From: an uncultured Candidatus Nitrosopelagicus sp.
GTDB taxonomy: Archaea > Thermoproteota > Nitrososphaeria > Nitrososphaerales > Nitrosopumilaceae
Length of the DNA stretch: 6,472 nucleotides
Reading direction: 5' to 3'
NCBI GenBank assembly: GCA_937896695.1
Contig: CALBOT010000085.1
Span: 1-6,472 of the forward strand
Notes under the pieces: model-generated
What the model saw: the letters and a program-made list of their open reading frames with translations, nothing else
The model's database searches: none
Told to the model about the DNA's origin: nothing
Translations under genes and position numbers: made by a program
In this document: piece by piece, positions 1-5,499 of the stretch
Layout of the letters: each line of letters begins with the position of its first letter
Numbering within the stretch: position 1 is the stretch's first letter

Positions 1-1241
1 TCAACAATTTTACTTGCTTTTCTACATATTTCTAATTTTGAAGGAGTTATTTCTCCCATAATTCGTACTGATAGCCCTGGTCCTGGAAATGGGTGTCTTT
101 TTAGTAATTTCTCTGGAACACCTAAAATTCTAGCAACATCTCTTACTTCATCTTTATACAATTCTCTTAATGGCTCTAAGATTTTAAGATTCAACCATTC
201 TGGTAATCCTCCTACGTTGTGATGAGATTTAATTACAGCTGCAGGTCCTTTTGATACGCCACTTTCAATTACATCTGGATAAAGTGTCCCTTGTGCTAAC
301 CATTTGAACGGACCATTTTGATTTGCAAATTCTGTAAATACTTGAATAAATTCTTCTCCAACAATTTTTCTTTTCTGTTCTGGATCTGTAATTCCTTTTA
401 ATTTTGAAAGAAATTGTTCACTTGCATCTATTCTGTGAAAATTCAATGAAAAGTTATTTTTGAACATATCTTCAATTTCTTTTGATTCATCCAATCTCAA
501 TAATCCATTGTCTACAAAAACTCCTGTCAGTCTATTTCCTATTGCTTTGTGTATTAGTAGTGCAGCCACTGTTGAGTCTATACCTCCGCTGACTCCACAT
601 AATACATTTCCTTCAATTTCTGAAATGTCTTTCACCGTTTTTTCCACAAATCCTTCCATTGTCCATTCTTGTTTAGCCTTACAAACATTCAAAACAAAAT
701 TTTTCAAAATATCGGTTCCACGTTCAGTGTGTACTACTTCGGGATGGAATTGAATTCCAAATACAGTTCTATCTGTATTTGCTATAGCAGCTGCGTGTGA
801 ATTTTCAGTATGACCTATCACTTCAAAATTAGATGGAATTTTTTCTGCTTCATCTCCGTGACTCATCCATGCACGAATTGATTCACCTATTCCATCCAAT
901 AATTTTGAATCTTTATCCATTGAAAGAAGAGATGAACCATATTCTTTGTTTGCACGTTTTACTTTACCTCCAAATTTATTTACAATTAATTGATGTCCAT
1001 AACAAATTCCTAATAGTGGTAAATCAAAACCAAATAACTCTTCATTAGGTTTTGGAGAATCTTCGTTGTATACGCTTGATGGTCCACCTGAAAAAATTAT
1101 TCCCTTTGGATTCATTTTCTTTAATTCTTCTGGAGATATATCATATGGTACCAATTCTGCATAAACTGAAAATTCTCTAATTCTTCTACAAATCAAATGA
1201 CTATACTGAGAGCCAAAATCTAAAACAATTATTTTTTCCAT
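1..1241 (-). CDS. guaA: GMP synthase (glutamine-hydrolysing), 3'-truncated by the window edge
   Basis: This cytosolic enzyme converts XMP, ATP and glutamine to GMP, the last step of guanine nucleotide synthesis. About 413 residues are visible, read from ATG at 1241; roughly the last 100 residues of a usual ~510-residue GuaA lie left of base 1. The N-terminal class I glutamine amidotransferase domain (about residues 1-190) starts with DFGSQYSHLI and has the nucleophile in GICYGHQ (Cys80) and the rest of the triad in FHPE (His166, Glu168). The ATP-pyrophosphatase domain follows, with P-loop SGGIDST at 218-224. The start of the C-terminal XMP-binding/dimerisation domain shows HPFPGPGL. Amidotransferase and synthetase are fused here, whereas many other archaea have separate subunits. 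The start lies three bases after the stop of the upstream unknown gene. A GTGA about 8 bases before the ATG could be a weak ribosome-binding site. Family and function are very secure. Confidence 0.97.
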   Translation of the reverse strand, partial: MEKIIVLDFGSQYSHLICRRIREFSVYAELVPYDISPEELKKMNPKGIIFSGGPSSVYNEDSPKPNEELFGFDLPLLGICYGHQLIVNKFGGKVKRANKEYGSSLLSMDKDSKLLDGIGESIRAWMSHGDEAEKIPSNFEVIGHTENSHAAAIANTDRTVFGIQFHPEVVHTERGTDILKNFVLNVCKAKQEWTMEGFVEKTVKDISEIEGNVLCGVSGGIDSTVAALLIHKAIGNRLTGVFVDNGLLRLDESKEIEDMFKNNFSLNFHRIDASEQFLSKLKGITDPEQKRKIVGEEFIQVFTEFANQNGPFKWLAQGTLYPDVIESGVSKGPAAVIKSHHNVGGLPEWLNLKILEPLRELYKDEVRDVARILGVPEKLLKRHPFPGPGLSVRIMGEITPSKLEICRKASKIV

Positions 1242-1244
1242 ATT

Positions 1245-1841
1245 TTATTTCACTGAATTTTCTAACATTCTTGTGAGTGACCATGTAGCTGTATTGATTA
1301 TTTCGTCTAATCTCTCTTTTTCCCTATAATTTTTAATAATTATTTCTCTAATTGTTGGTCCATTTTTGTTAATTATACAATCAATAACTGAACTCTCATC
1401 TATTTTTCCATTTTTAACATCAGTACTATCGATTTTCTTCATCTCTCCAATTATTCTTTCAATGAAAAATGATCTTAATGGTGGTATTTCGTCAGTAAGA
1501 CCCATTCCTTCGTTTAAAATTATAGAAATTTTTTTAGGAGTTACAAATGCGTTGGCAATAACTTCTCCATCTTTATTCTTTTTAATTTGAATGGATTCTG
1601 GCTCTTCTTTTTTATCTTTTGACTCTGCATTGATTTTTTCTTCCATTGGTTTTTCCATATCTGATTTAATTGATCTTGGTAGTGAGGAGGCCTTGGTAAA
1701 ACTAGAACCTTTTAAAACTACATCTAGTACATCCAAATTTTTCTGGAGAAAATCCAGTTCCTCTTGATGTTTTGTCATTTTATCAATAATTGATTCTTTT
1801 AATTCCAGCATTTTCTGGATCTGTTCATCAGTATACTGCAT
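1245..1841 (-). CDS. Uncharacterised protein with N-terminal coiled coil, encoded directly upstream of guaA
   Basis: I do not recognise this 198-residue protein. Residues about 4-47 have the charge and heptad pattern of an amphipathic helix or coiled coil (many Glu, Lys, Leu, Ile). Residues about 48-90 are a charged, probably disordered linker rich in Lys, Glu and Ser. Residues about 90-198 look like a folded domain: a beta-prone stretch around DGEVIANAFVTPKKISIIL, then helices ending in TATWSLTRML. No signal peptide, membrane segment, metal-binding cysteines or nucleotide-binding motif is visible, so it is probably cytosolic. Its stop is three bases before the guaA start, so co-transcription is likely. 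It begins 36 bases after the mptE stop, with a TATA-like box at the right distance for a leaderless transcript, which supports the ATG at 1841. The length, the composition like its neighbours and the tight packing make it a convincing gene. Its job is unknown; a helper or regulator of GuaA is only a guess from position. Confidence 0.85.
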   Translation of the reverse strand: MQYTDEQIQKMLELKESIIDKMTKHQEELDFLQKNLDVLDVVLKGSSFTKASSLPRSIKSDMEKPMEEKINAESKDKKEEPESIQIKKNKDGEVIANAFVTPKKISIILNEGMGLTDEIPPLRSFFIERIIGEMKKIDSTDVKNGKIDESSVIDCIINKNGPTIREIIIKNYREKERLDEIINTATWSLTRMLENSVK

Positions 1842-1863
1842 AATTATTAGAAAACGTATTCAG

Positions 1864-1871
1864 TATTAAAA
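1864..1871 (-). promoter_or_regulatory. Putative archaeal TATA box (box A) for the unknown gene and guaA
   Basis: Read on the minus strand this is TTTTAATA, in the 36-base gap between the mptE stop and the ATG at 1841. Its centre is about 26 bases before that ATG, which is the expected distance from box A to the transcription start if the mRNA is leaderless. No Shine-Dalgarno-like sequence lies before this ATG, which agrees with that. It would let the unknown gene and guaA be transcribed independently of mptE. In AT-rich DNA such matches also arise by chance. Confidence 0.4.
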
Positions 1872-1877
1872 CGCATT

Positions 1878-2615
1878 CTAAAAGTTTTCAATACACTCTA
1901 GGTCAACCAATCTAATTGTTTTGTAACCTTTTATCTTGCTTGTAGAAAATAAATCTGCTTTTGATTTAGTTCCTATCCACTCGACAATTTTTTCTCCATA
2001 TTCTAATTTTTTTATCTTCATTTCACGATCAATAATTTTATGTTTTGAATATTTTCCAATTTTCTGACCAAAATCCATTCCAATTAAAACAATTTTACTT
2101 GCATTGAAACATTCTGCAAGAAACACACATCTGTCTCCATCTGTAAACCCTCCAAAATTTTCCACTTTGTCAATTTTCTTTGTCTGTGTACTTCCTATCA
2201 CATTTTTTAGTTTTTTTACTATTCCTAATTCATCATAATTATCTCCATGTGCATGGACGACTATTGGAATATTTGTTTTCCCAATCTTTTCAATACTTTT
2301 CAAATCTCCATCAAGATCGGTAACTAGGATGTCTGGTTTGATATTTTTTTCTAGTAGTGCCCTCACTGCACCATCAGCTACAATTTTTTTAGAATTTTTC
2401 GAATTTTTAATGTATTTCAATGATTTAGCCAATGATGGGCCTGCACCAATAACAAAAACTGTTTTGCCTTTGATAATAGTTTGAAATTGTTTCTTAGTGT
2501 TTTTTCTTTTTAACAATGAATTCAATTTTTTAGCAGAATTTAGATCATCTTTTTCTGAATATCCAAATTCATTTCTAATCTCTTTGAATTGGGTTTTCCA
2601 GCCATGTATTGTCAT
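1878..2615 (-). CDS. mptE: 6-hydroxymethyl-7,8-dihydropterin pyrophosphokinase, MptE type (DUF115/COG1634)
   Basis: The archaeal MptE family transfers pyrophosphate from ATP to 6-hydroxymethyl-7,8-dihydropterin, giving the activated pterin used for tetrahydrofolate or tetrahydromethanopterin. It replaces the unrelated bacterial FolK. With the start at 2615 the protein has 245 residues, usual for the family. Visible motifs are VFVIGAGPSLAKS (53-65, glycine-rich nucleotide-binding type), VADGAVRALL (79-88), DILVTDLDGD (95-104), VVHAHGDN (119-126), GGFTDGDRC (155-163) and IVLIGMDFG (175-183). The reading frame is open up to an ATG at 2690, but that would run through the intergenic gap into folP on the other strand. 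MTIHGWK at 2615 is the better start, leaving a 33-base gap. The divergent neighbour folP encodes the next pathway step, which supports the call. The gene may be co-transcribed with the unknown gene and guaA downstream. The pterin kinase role is secure by family; the final cofactor is not shown by this gene. Confidence 0.9.
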   Translation of the reverse strand: MTIHGWKTQFKEIRNEFGYSEKDDLNSAKKLNSLLKRKNTKKQFQTIIKGKTVFVIGAGPSLAKSLKYIKNSKNSKKIVADGAVRALLEKNIKPDILVTDLDGDLKSIEKIGKTNIPIVVHAHGDNYDELGIVKKLKNVIGSTQTKKIDKVENFGGFTDGDRCVFLAECFNASKIVLIGMDFGQKIGKYSKHKIIDREMKIKKLEYGEKIVEWIGTKSKADLFSTSKIKGYKTIRLVDLECIENF

Positions 2616-2653
2616 ATCACTCAAATAGATTACCTTGTCATAAATGATATGAC
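2611..2653. repeat. Inverted repeat spanning both divergent start codons (mptE/folP)
   Basis: GTCATATCA at 2611-2619 and TGATATGAC at 2645-2653 are perfect reverse complements with a 25-base spacer centred on 2632. The left arm contains the mptE start codon on the minus strand (2613-2615) and the right arm contains the folP start codon (2649-2651). An extra GTCATA at 2637-2642 forms a tighter inverted repeat with TATGAC at 2648-2653. Arms and spacing could fit a dimeric regulator acting on both genes, but part of the symmetry follows from both genes beginning with ATGAC. An operator role is inference. Confidence 0.4.
2639..2646 (-). promoter_or_regulatory. Possible TATA-like box for mptE
   Basis: On the minus strand this reads CATTTATG, an imperfect match to archaeal box A, centred about 27 bases before the mptE ATG at 2615. 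That spacing suits a leaderless transcript. It lies between the arms of the inverted repeat and partly overlaps the right one, so a protein bound there would block the transcription factors. The opposite promoter, for folP, would have to lie near 2622-2629 (CAAATAGA), which is an even weaker match. Confidence 0.25.
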
Positions 2654-3527
2654 GAAATTGGGGAGTCTTGTGGTTGGAAAAAAAAATCAAGTTACTATTA
2701 TGGGAATTTTGAACACAAGTCCTGAATCATTTTATAAAAATTCAATACAATCAACAAAATCTCAAATATCAAAATATTTGTTAGATATGGAAGAAAATGG
2801 TGCAAATATTATTGATATTGGAGGAATGTCTACTGCTCCATATCTAAAAACAATGGTATCTGAAAAAGTTGAATCTGAAAGAATAACTCAAACTATCAAA
2901 ATAATTCAAAATTTATCTAATATCCCAATATCTGTTGATACTTGTAGAGCATCTGTTGCAAAGGATGCACTTGACATGGGAATTGAGGTGATTAATGACA
3001 TATCTGGTTTGAAATATGATAAGAATATGCCAAAAATTGTAGAAAAATACAACCCATCCTTAATTTTATGTTCGTACAGTAAACGCATTGTAAAAGGTAA
3101 TCCGTTTTCTATAACAAAACAGCTTTTGAATGAAAGCGTAAAGATTGCAGAACAATCACAAATATCCAAAAATAAAATTGTCCTCGATCCTGCAATTGGC
3201 TTTTTTAGACGTTCTTCTGATGTAAAAAATAGTCTGCCGTATACAAAAATCATTTCTGATTGGGTTCAAAGAGATGTAGAAATTATCAAAAAACTAAATC
3301 TTCTAAAAACTACTTTTCCAATACTTGTTTCTATTTCTAATAAATCATTTTTGGGTAAATTACTTGGAAAAGAAGATCCAACTGATCGAAATACAGGAAC
3401 TGCGATTGCTGAAATGTTATCTATTGTTAATGGCGCATCCATTATTCGAACTCATAATCCAAAAATTACCTCTGATGTTATAAAAATGACAAAATTATTC
3501 ACAAAAAAATCCAAGAAAGGCTTATAA
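2649..3527 (+). CDS. folP: Dihydropteroate synthase family protein (archaeal, folate or methanopterin branch)
   Basis: Dihydropteroate synthases are TIM-barrel enzymes that condense hydroxymethyl-dihydropterin pyrophosphate with p-aminobenzoate, or in methanogens with a ribosylated aminobenzene phosphate. With ATG at 2649 the protein has 292 residues, close to family length. Conserved sites are TIMGILNTSPESF (16-28, Asn22), IIDIGGMST (54-62, Asp56), ISVDT (94-98, Asp97), VINDISG (114-120), IVLDPAIGF (177-185, Asp180), SISNKSF (228-234, Lys232) and IIRTHN (265-270, Arg267, His269). Departures from bacterial FolP are Ala63 for the Arg of the STRPG loop, Asn231 for the Arg of SRKS, and LCSYSKR at 140-146 where MHMxG is usual. 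The frame extends upstream to ATG 2604 or TTG 2589, but those would overlap mptE, and 2649 places the first conserved strand correctly. The divergent mptE makes its substrate. The pterin-binding synthase fold is secure; the aminobenzoyl substrate is uncertain. Confidence 0.88.
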   Translation: MTKLGSLVVGKKNQVTIMGILNTSPESFYKNSIQSTKSQISKYLLDMEENGANIIDIGGMSTAPYLKTMVSEKVESERITQTIKIIQNLSNIPISVDTCRASVAKDALDMGIEVINDISGLKYDKNMPKIVEKYNPSLILCSYSKRIVKGNPFSITKQLLNESVKIAEQSQISKNKIVLDPAIGFFRRSSDVKNSLPYTKIISDWVQRDVEIIKKLNLLKTTFPILVSISNKSFLGKLLGKEDPTDRNTGTAIAEMLSIVNGASIIRTHNPKITSDVIKMTKLFTKKSKKGL

Positions 3528-3546
3528 CAGATTTTTTCTCTCTGGT

Positions 3547-3553
3547 AAAAGGT
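3547..3553 (+). promoter_or_regulatory. Probable ribosome-binding site supporting the guaB TTG start
   Basis: AAAAGGT ends four bases before the TTG at 3558. The purine-rich core resembles a weak Shine-Dalgarno sequence. An in-frame TAA at 3546-3548 closes the frame upstream, so TTG is the only usable start before the conserved IREGFTFDD sequence. Confidence 0.4.
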
Positions 3554-3557
3554 TCAT

Positions 3558-4994
3558 TTGACAATAAGAGAAGGATTTACTTTTGATGATGTTCTCCTTG
3601 TACCCAAATTTTCAGACATAACTAGCCGTTCACAAACCGATCTTTCAACAAAACTTTCTCGAAATATTAAACTCAATATTCCCTTAGTTAGTGCAAATAT
3701 GGATACTGTGACTGAATCTACTATGGCGACAACTATGGCTAGACAAGGAGGAATTGGAATAATTCATAGATTTTTGACAATAGAAGAAGAAGCTGAACAA
3801 GTTCTAAAAGTTAAACGCTCTGGAAGTGTAATGATTGATAATCCATACCAAATATCTTCTGAAAAATCTGTTGAAGAAGCAATTGACTTGATGAATGAAA
3901 AAGAAGTATCCGGATTACTTGTAGTTGATTCTAATTCAAAGCTTGTTGGAATCCTAACAGAACGTGATGTGCTTTTTGAATCAATTAATTCAAAAAAATC
4001 TGTATCTGAATTAATGACTAAAGATGTAATTTCTTCAAATGAAAATACTACATTAGATGAAGCAAAAGATATCCTCAAAAGTAATAGAATTGAAAAACTA
4101 CCTCTTGTAAATGACAAAAATCAAATTGTTGGTCTTTACACTACTCAAGACATTCTGAATATTGAAAATTTTCCAAATGCCTCAAAAGATAGGAAAGGTC
4201 GACCCCTTGTCGGAGCTGCAGTTGGAGTAAAAGGTGATTTTTTAGATAGAACTGAAGCATTACTAAATGCTGGTGCAGATGCAATTGTAGTTGATATTGC
4301 TCATGGTCACAGCGAAAATGCAATTTCAACTGTAAAAAATATCAAAAAGGCATTCCCAGACTGTGAACTAATTGCTGGAAATGTAGCAACTGCTCAAGGT
4401 ACAGAAGATTTGATAAAAGCTGGAGTTGATGCTGTTAAAGTTGGTGTTGGTTCAGGTTCAATTTGTATTACTAGAGTAATTACTGGTTCAGGTGTGCCTC
4501 AATTAACTGCTGTAATGGATTGTGCTGAAATTGGTAAACAATATGACATTCCGATTATATCTGATGGTGGAACAAGAACTTCTGGTGATGCAACTAAAGC
4601 ACTAGCTGGTGGTGCATCTTCTGTAATGCTGGGAAGTATGTTGGGCGGAACTGATGAAAGTCCTGGCTCAACAATAACAAAGAATGGAAAAAGATACAAG
4701 TTTTACAGTGGAATGGCATCTCTTGGCGCTGCACGAAGAAGAAAATCAAAAGAAGCTACGCAAAGTGATACTGAGGATGATCTAAATGATTATGTTGCTG
4801 AAGGTGTAGAAGCAATGGTTCCATACAAAGGTACTGTAGTTGATATTCTTGTTCAAATAACTGGTGGAATACGTTCTGGTTTGAGTTATTGTGGTGGACA
4901 TGATATTAAACAAATGCAAAATAATGCTGAATTTATCAAAATGTCTCGTGCTGGATTTGCTGAAAGTCAACCTCATGATGTTGACGTATTATAG
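3558..4994 (+). CDS. guaB: IMP dehydrogenase / GMP reductase family protein with two CBS domains, probable IMP dehydrogenase
   Basis: IMP dehydrogenase oxidises IMP to XMP with NAD+, the committed step to GMP. The 478-residue protein has the full IMPDH layout: a barrel start at REGFTFDDVLLVPKFS, two CBS domains at about 93-145 and 152-206 (regulatory, usually nucleotide-binding), then the rest of the barrel with GVGSGSICITR (catalytic Cys303, Thr305), ISDGGTRTSGD (334-344), MLGSMLGGTDESPG (357-370), EGVEAMVPYKG (415-425) and a QPHDV tail. It starts with TTG, because an in-frame stop lies just upstream and the next Met is Met48, inside the conserved substrate region. The gene begins 30 bases after folP and is probably co-transcribed with it. 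Odd points: the mobile flap (about 391-412) is Arg/Lys/Glu/Asp-rich and lacks the Arg-Tyr dyad expected in IMPDH, and SANMDTV and YSGMAS resemble GMP reductases. Family membership is certain; IMPDH over GMP reductase is favoured by the CBS domains and the nearby guaA. Confidence 0.88.
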   Translation: MTIREGFTFDDVLLVPKFSDITSRSQTDLSTKLSRNIKLNIPLVSANMDTVTESTMATTMARQGGIGIIHRFLTIEEEAEQVLKVKRSGSVMIDNPYQISSEKSVEEAIDLMNEKEVSGLLVVDSNSKLVGILTERDVLFESINSKKSVSELMTKDVISSNENTTLDEAKDILKSNRIEKLPLVNDKNQIVGLYTTQDILNIENFPNASKDRKGRPLVGAAVGVKGDFLDRTEALLNAGADAIVVDIAHGHSENAISTVKNIKKAFPDCELIAGNVATAQGTEDLIKAGVDAVKVGVGSGSICITRVITGSGVPQLTAVMDCAEIGKQYDIPIISDGGTRTSGDATKALAGGASSVMLGSMLGGTDESPGSTITKNGKRYKFYSGMASLGAARRRKSKEATQSDTEDDLNDYVAEGVEAMVPYKGTVVDILVQITGGIRSGLSYCGGHDIKQMQNNAEFIKMSRAGFAESQPHDVDVL

Positions 4995-5000
4995 CTAATC

Positions 5001-5008
5001 TTTTATTG
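5001..5008 (+). promoter_or_regulatory. Possible TATA-like box for the small membrane protein
   Basis: TTTTATTG is centred about 24 bases before the ATG at 5029, near the distance expected for a leaderless archaeal transcript, and no Shine-Dalgarno-like sequence precedes that ATG. The gap is AT-rich and the match is imperfect, so transcription reading through from guaB is equally possible. Confidence 0.22.
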
Positions 5009-5028
5009 ATTTAAAATCCAGTTTTTTC

Positions 5029-5499
5029 ATGTTAAACAAATTCACTATTATTGGTATTATTATTGGAAGTGTTATTTCCATTTTAGGTGCTTCTTCAATG
5101 ATTACCTCACTAAATTCGCCAAATGAAATACAAGAGGATACTGCAATATTTGGTGTAGGTGATTTTGATAAAATTAACTTCAACGCTCCTGCAAATTCAT
5201 CTCAGTCATTAATCATAACTGGTGATTCTTTTGATGTAAAAATTACAACTCCTGATTCAAGCAATAATGTTGATGCAAGCTTTAAAAATAAAGCAAACTT
5301 TTCATGGACTTCATTCACTGCCGGTCAAACTATTATTACAATACAAAATACTGGAGATTCAGAATTCACTGAAAGCTACAAATTTGAATTAGAACGTGAT
5401 CCATTATTTTTCACTTATTCGATTTTAGTAATTATTGCTGGACTAGTTATAATTGGAGTTAGTGCTGGATTTAGTGCACGTAAACCAAAGGGATTCTAA
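5029..5499 (+). CDS. Small membrane protein of unknown function with two transmembrane helices
   Basis: I do not recognise a family for this 156-residue protein. Residues about 5-27 form a hydrophobic helix (IIGIIIGSVISILGASSMI after a short Lys-containing N-terminus), which could be a membrane anchor or an uncleaved signal. Residues about 30-125 are polar, rich in Asn, Ser, Thr and Asp with alternating beta-strand pattern, and have no cysteines. Residues about 127-148 form a second hydrophobic helix, followed by a short basic tail (ARKPKGF). The basic tail suggests that both termini are cytoplasmic, with a beta-rich domain of about 95 residues outside the membrane. The gene starts 34 bases after guaB, and its stop overlaps the pheA stop on the other strand by four bases. 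The composition matches its neighbours and the two-helix layout is coherent, so it is probably a real gene. Nothing links it to purine or pterin metabolism except position. Confidence 0.8.
   Translation: MLNKFTIIGIIIGSVISILGASSMITSLNSPNEIQEDTAIFGVGDFDKINFNAPANSSQSLIITGDSFDVKITTPDSSNNVDASFKNKANFSWTSFTAGQTIITIQNTGDSEFTESYKFELERDPLFFTYSILVIIAGLVIIGVSAGFSARKPKGF

Noticed and set aside
460..1048. Plus-strand open frames at 460-753 and 833-1048
   Set aside because: They lie wholly within guaA on the opposite strand, their translations are low-complexity Ser/Thr/Pro- or Leu/His-rich, and they show no motif. They are shadows of guaA.
2589..2648. Longer N-terminus for folP, from TTG 2589 or ATG 2604
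   Set aside because: It would overlap the mptE coding region and add residues with no counterpart in the family; ATG 2649 starts just before the first conserved strand.
2616..2690. Longer N-terminus for mptE, starting at 2690
   Set aside because: It would cross the intergenic gap and the start of folP; the added 25 residues do not look like the family and MTIHGWK at 2615 fits better.
2906..3253. Minus-strand open frame of 115 codons
   Set aside because: Fully inside folP, which has conserved catalytic motifs in its own frame; the antisense translation has no recognisable feature.
3531..3543. T-rich tract after folP as a terminator
   Set aside because: Six Ts followed by CTCTCT with no hairpin; such runs are common in this AT-rich DNA, and guaB starts too close for a clear transcription break.
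3580..3592. TGATGATG resembling a C box of a C/D guide RNA
   Set aside because: It encodes the conserved FDDV of guaB and I see no matching D box at suitable distance.
3764..4329. Minus-strand open frames at 3764-4117 and 4141-4329
   Set aside because: Both are antisense to the CBS domains and barrel of guaB; Ser/Phe- or Leu/His/Gln-rich translations are typical of shadow frames.
5021..5028. T-run before the membrane protein as a guaB terminator
   Set aside because: It directly abuts the ATG at 5029, has no stem, and could equally be ordinary AT-rich sequence.
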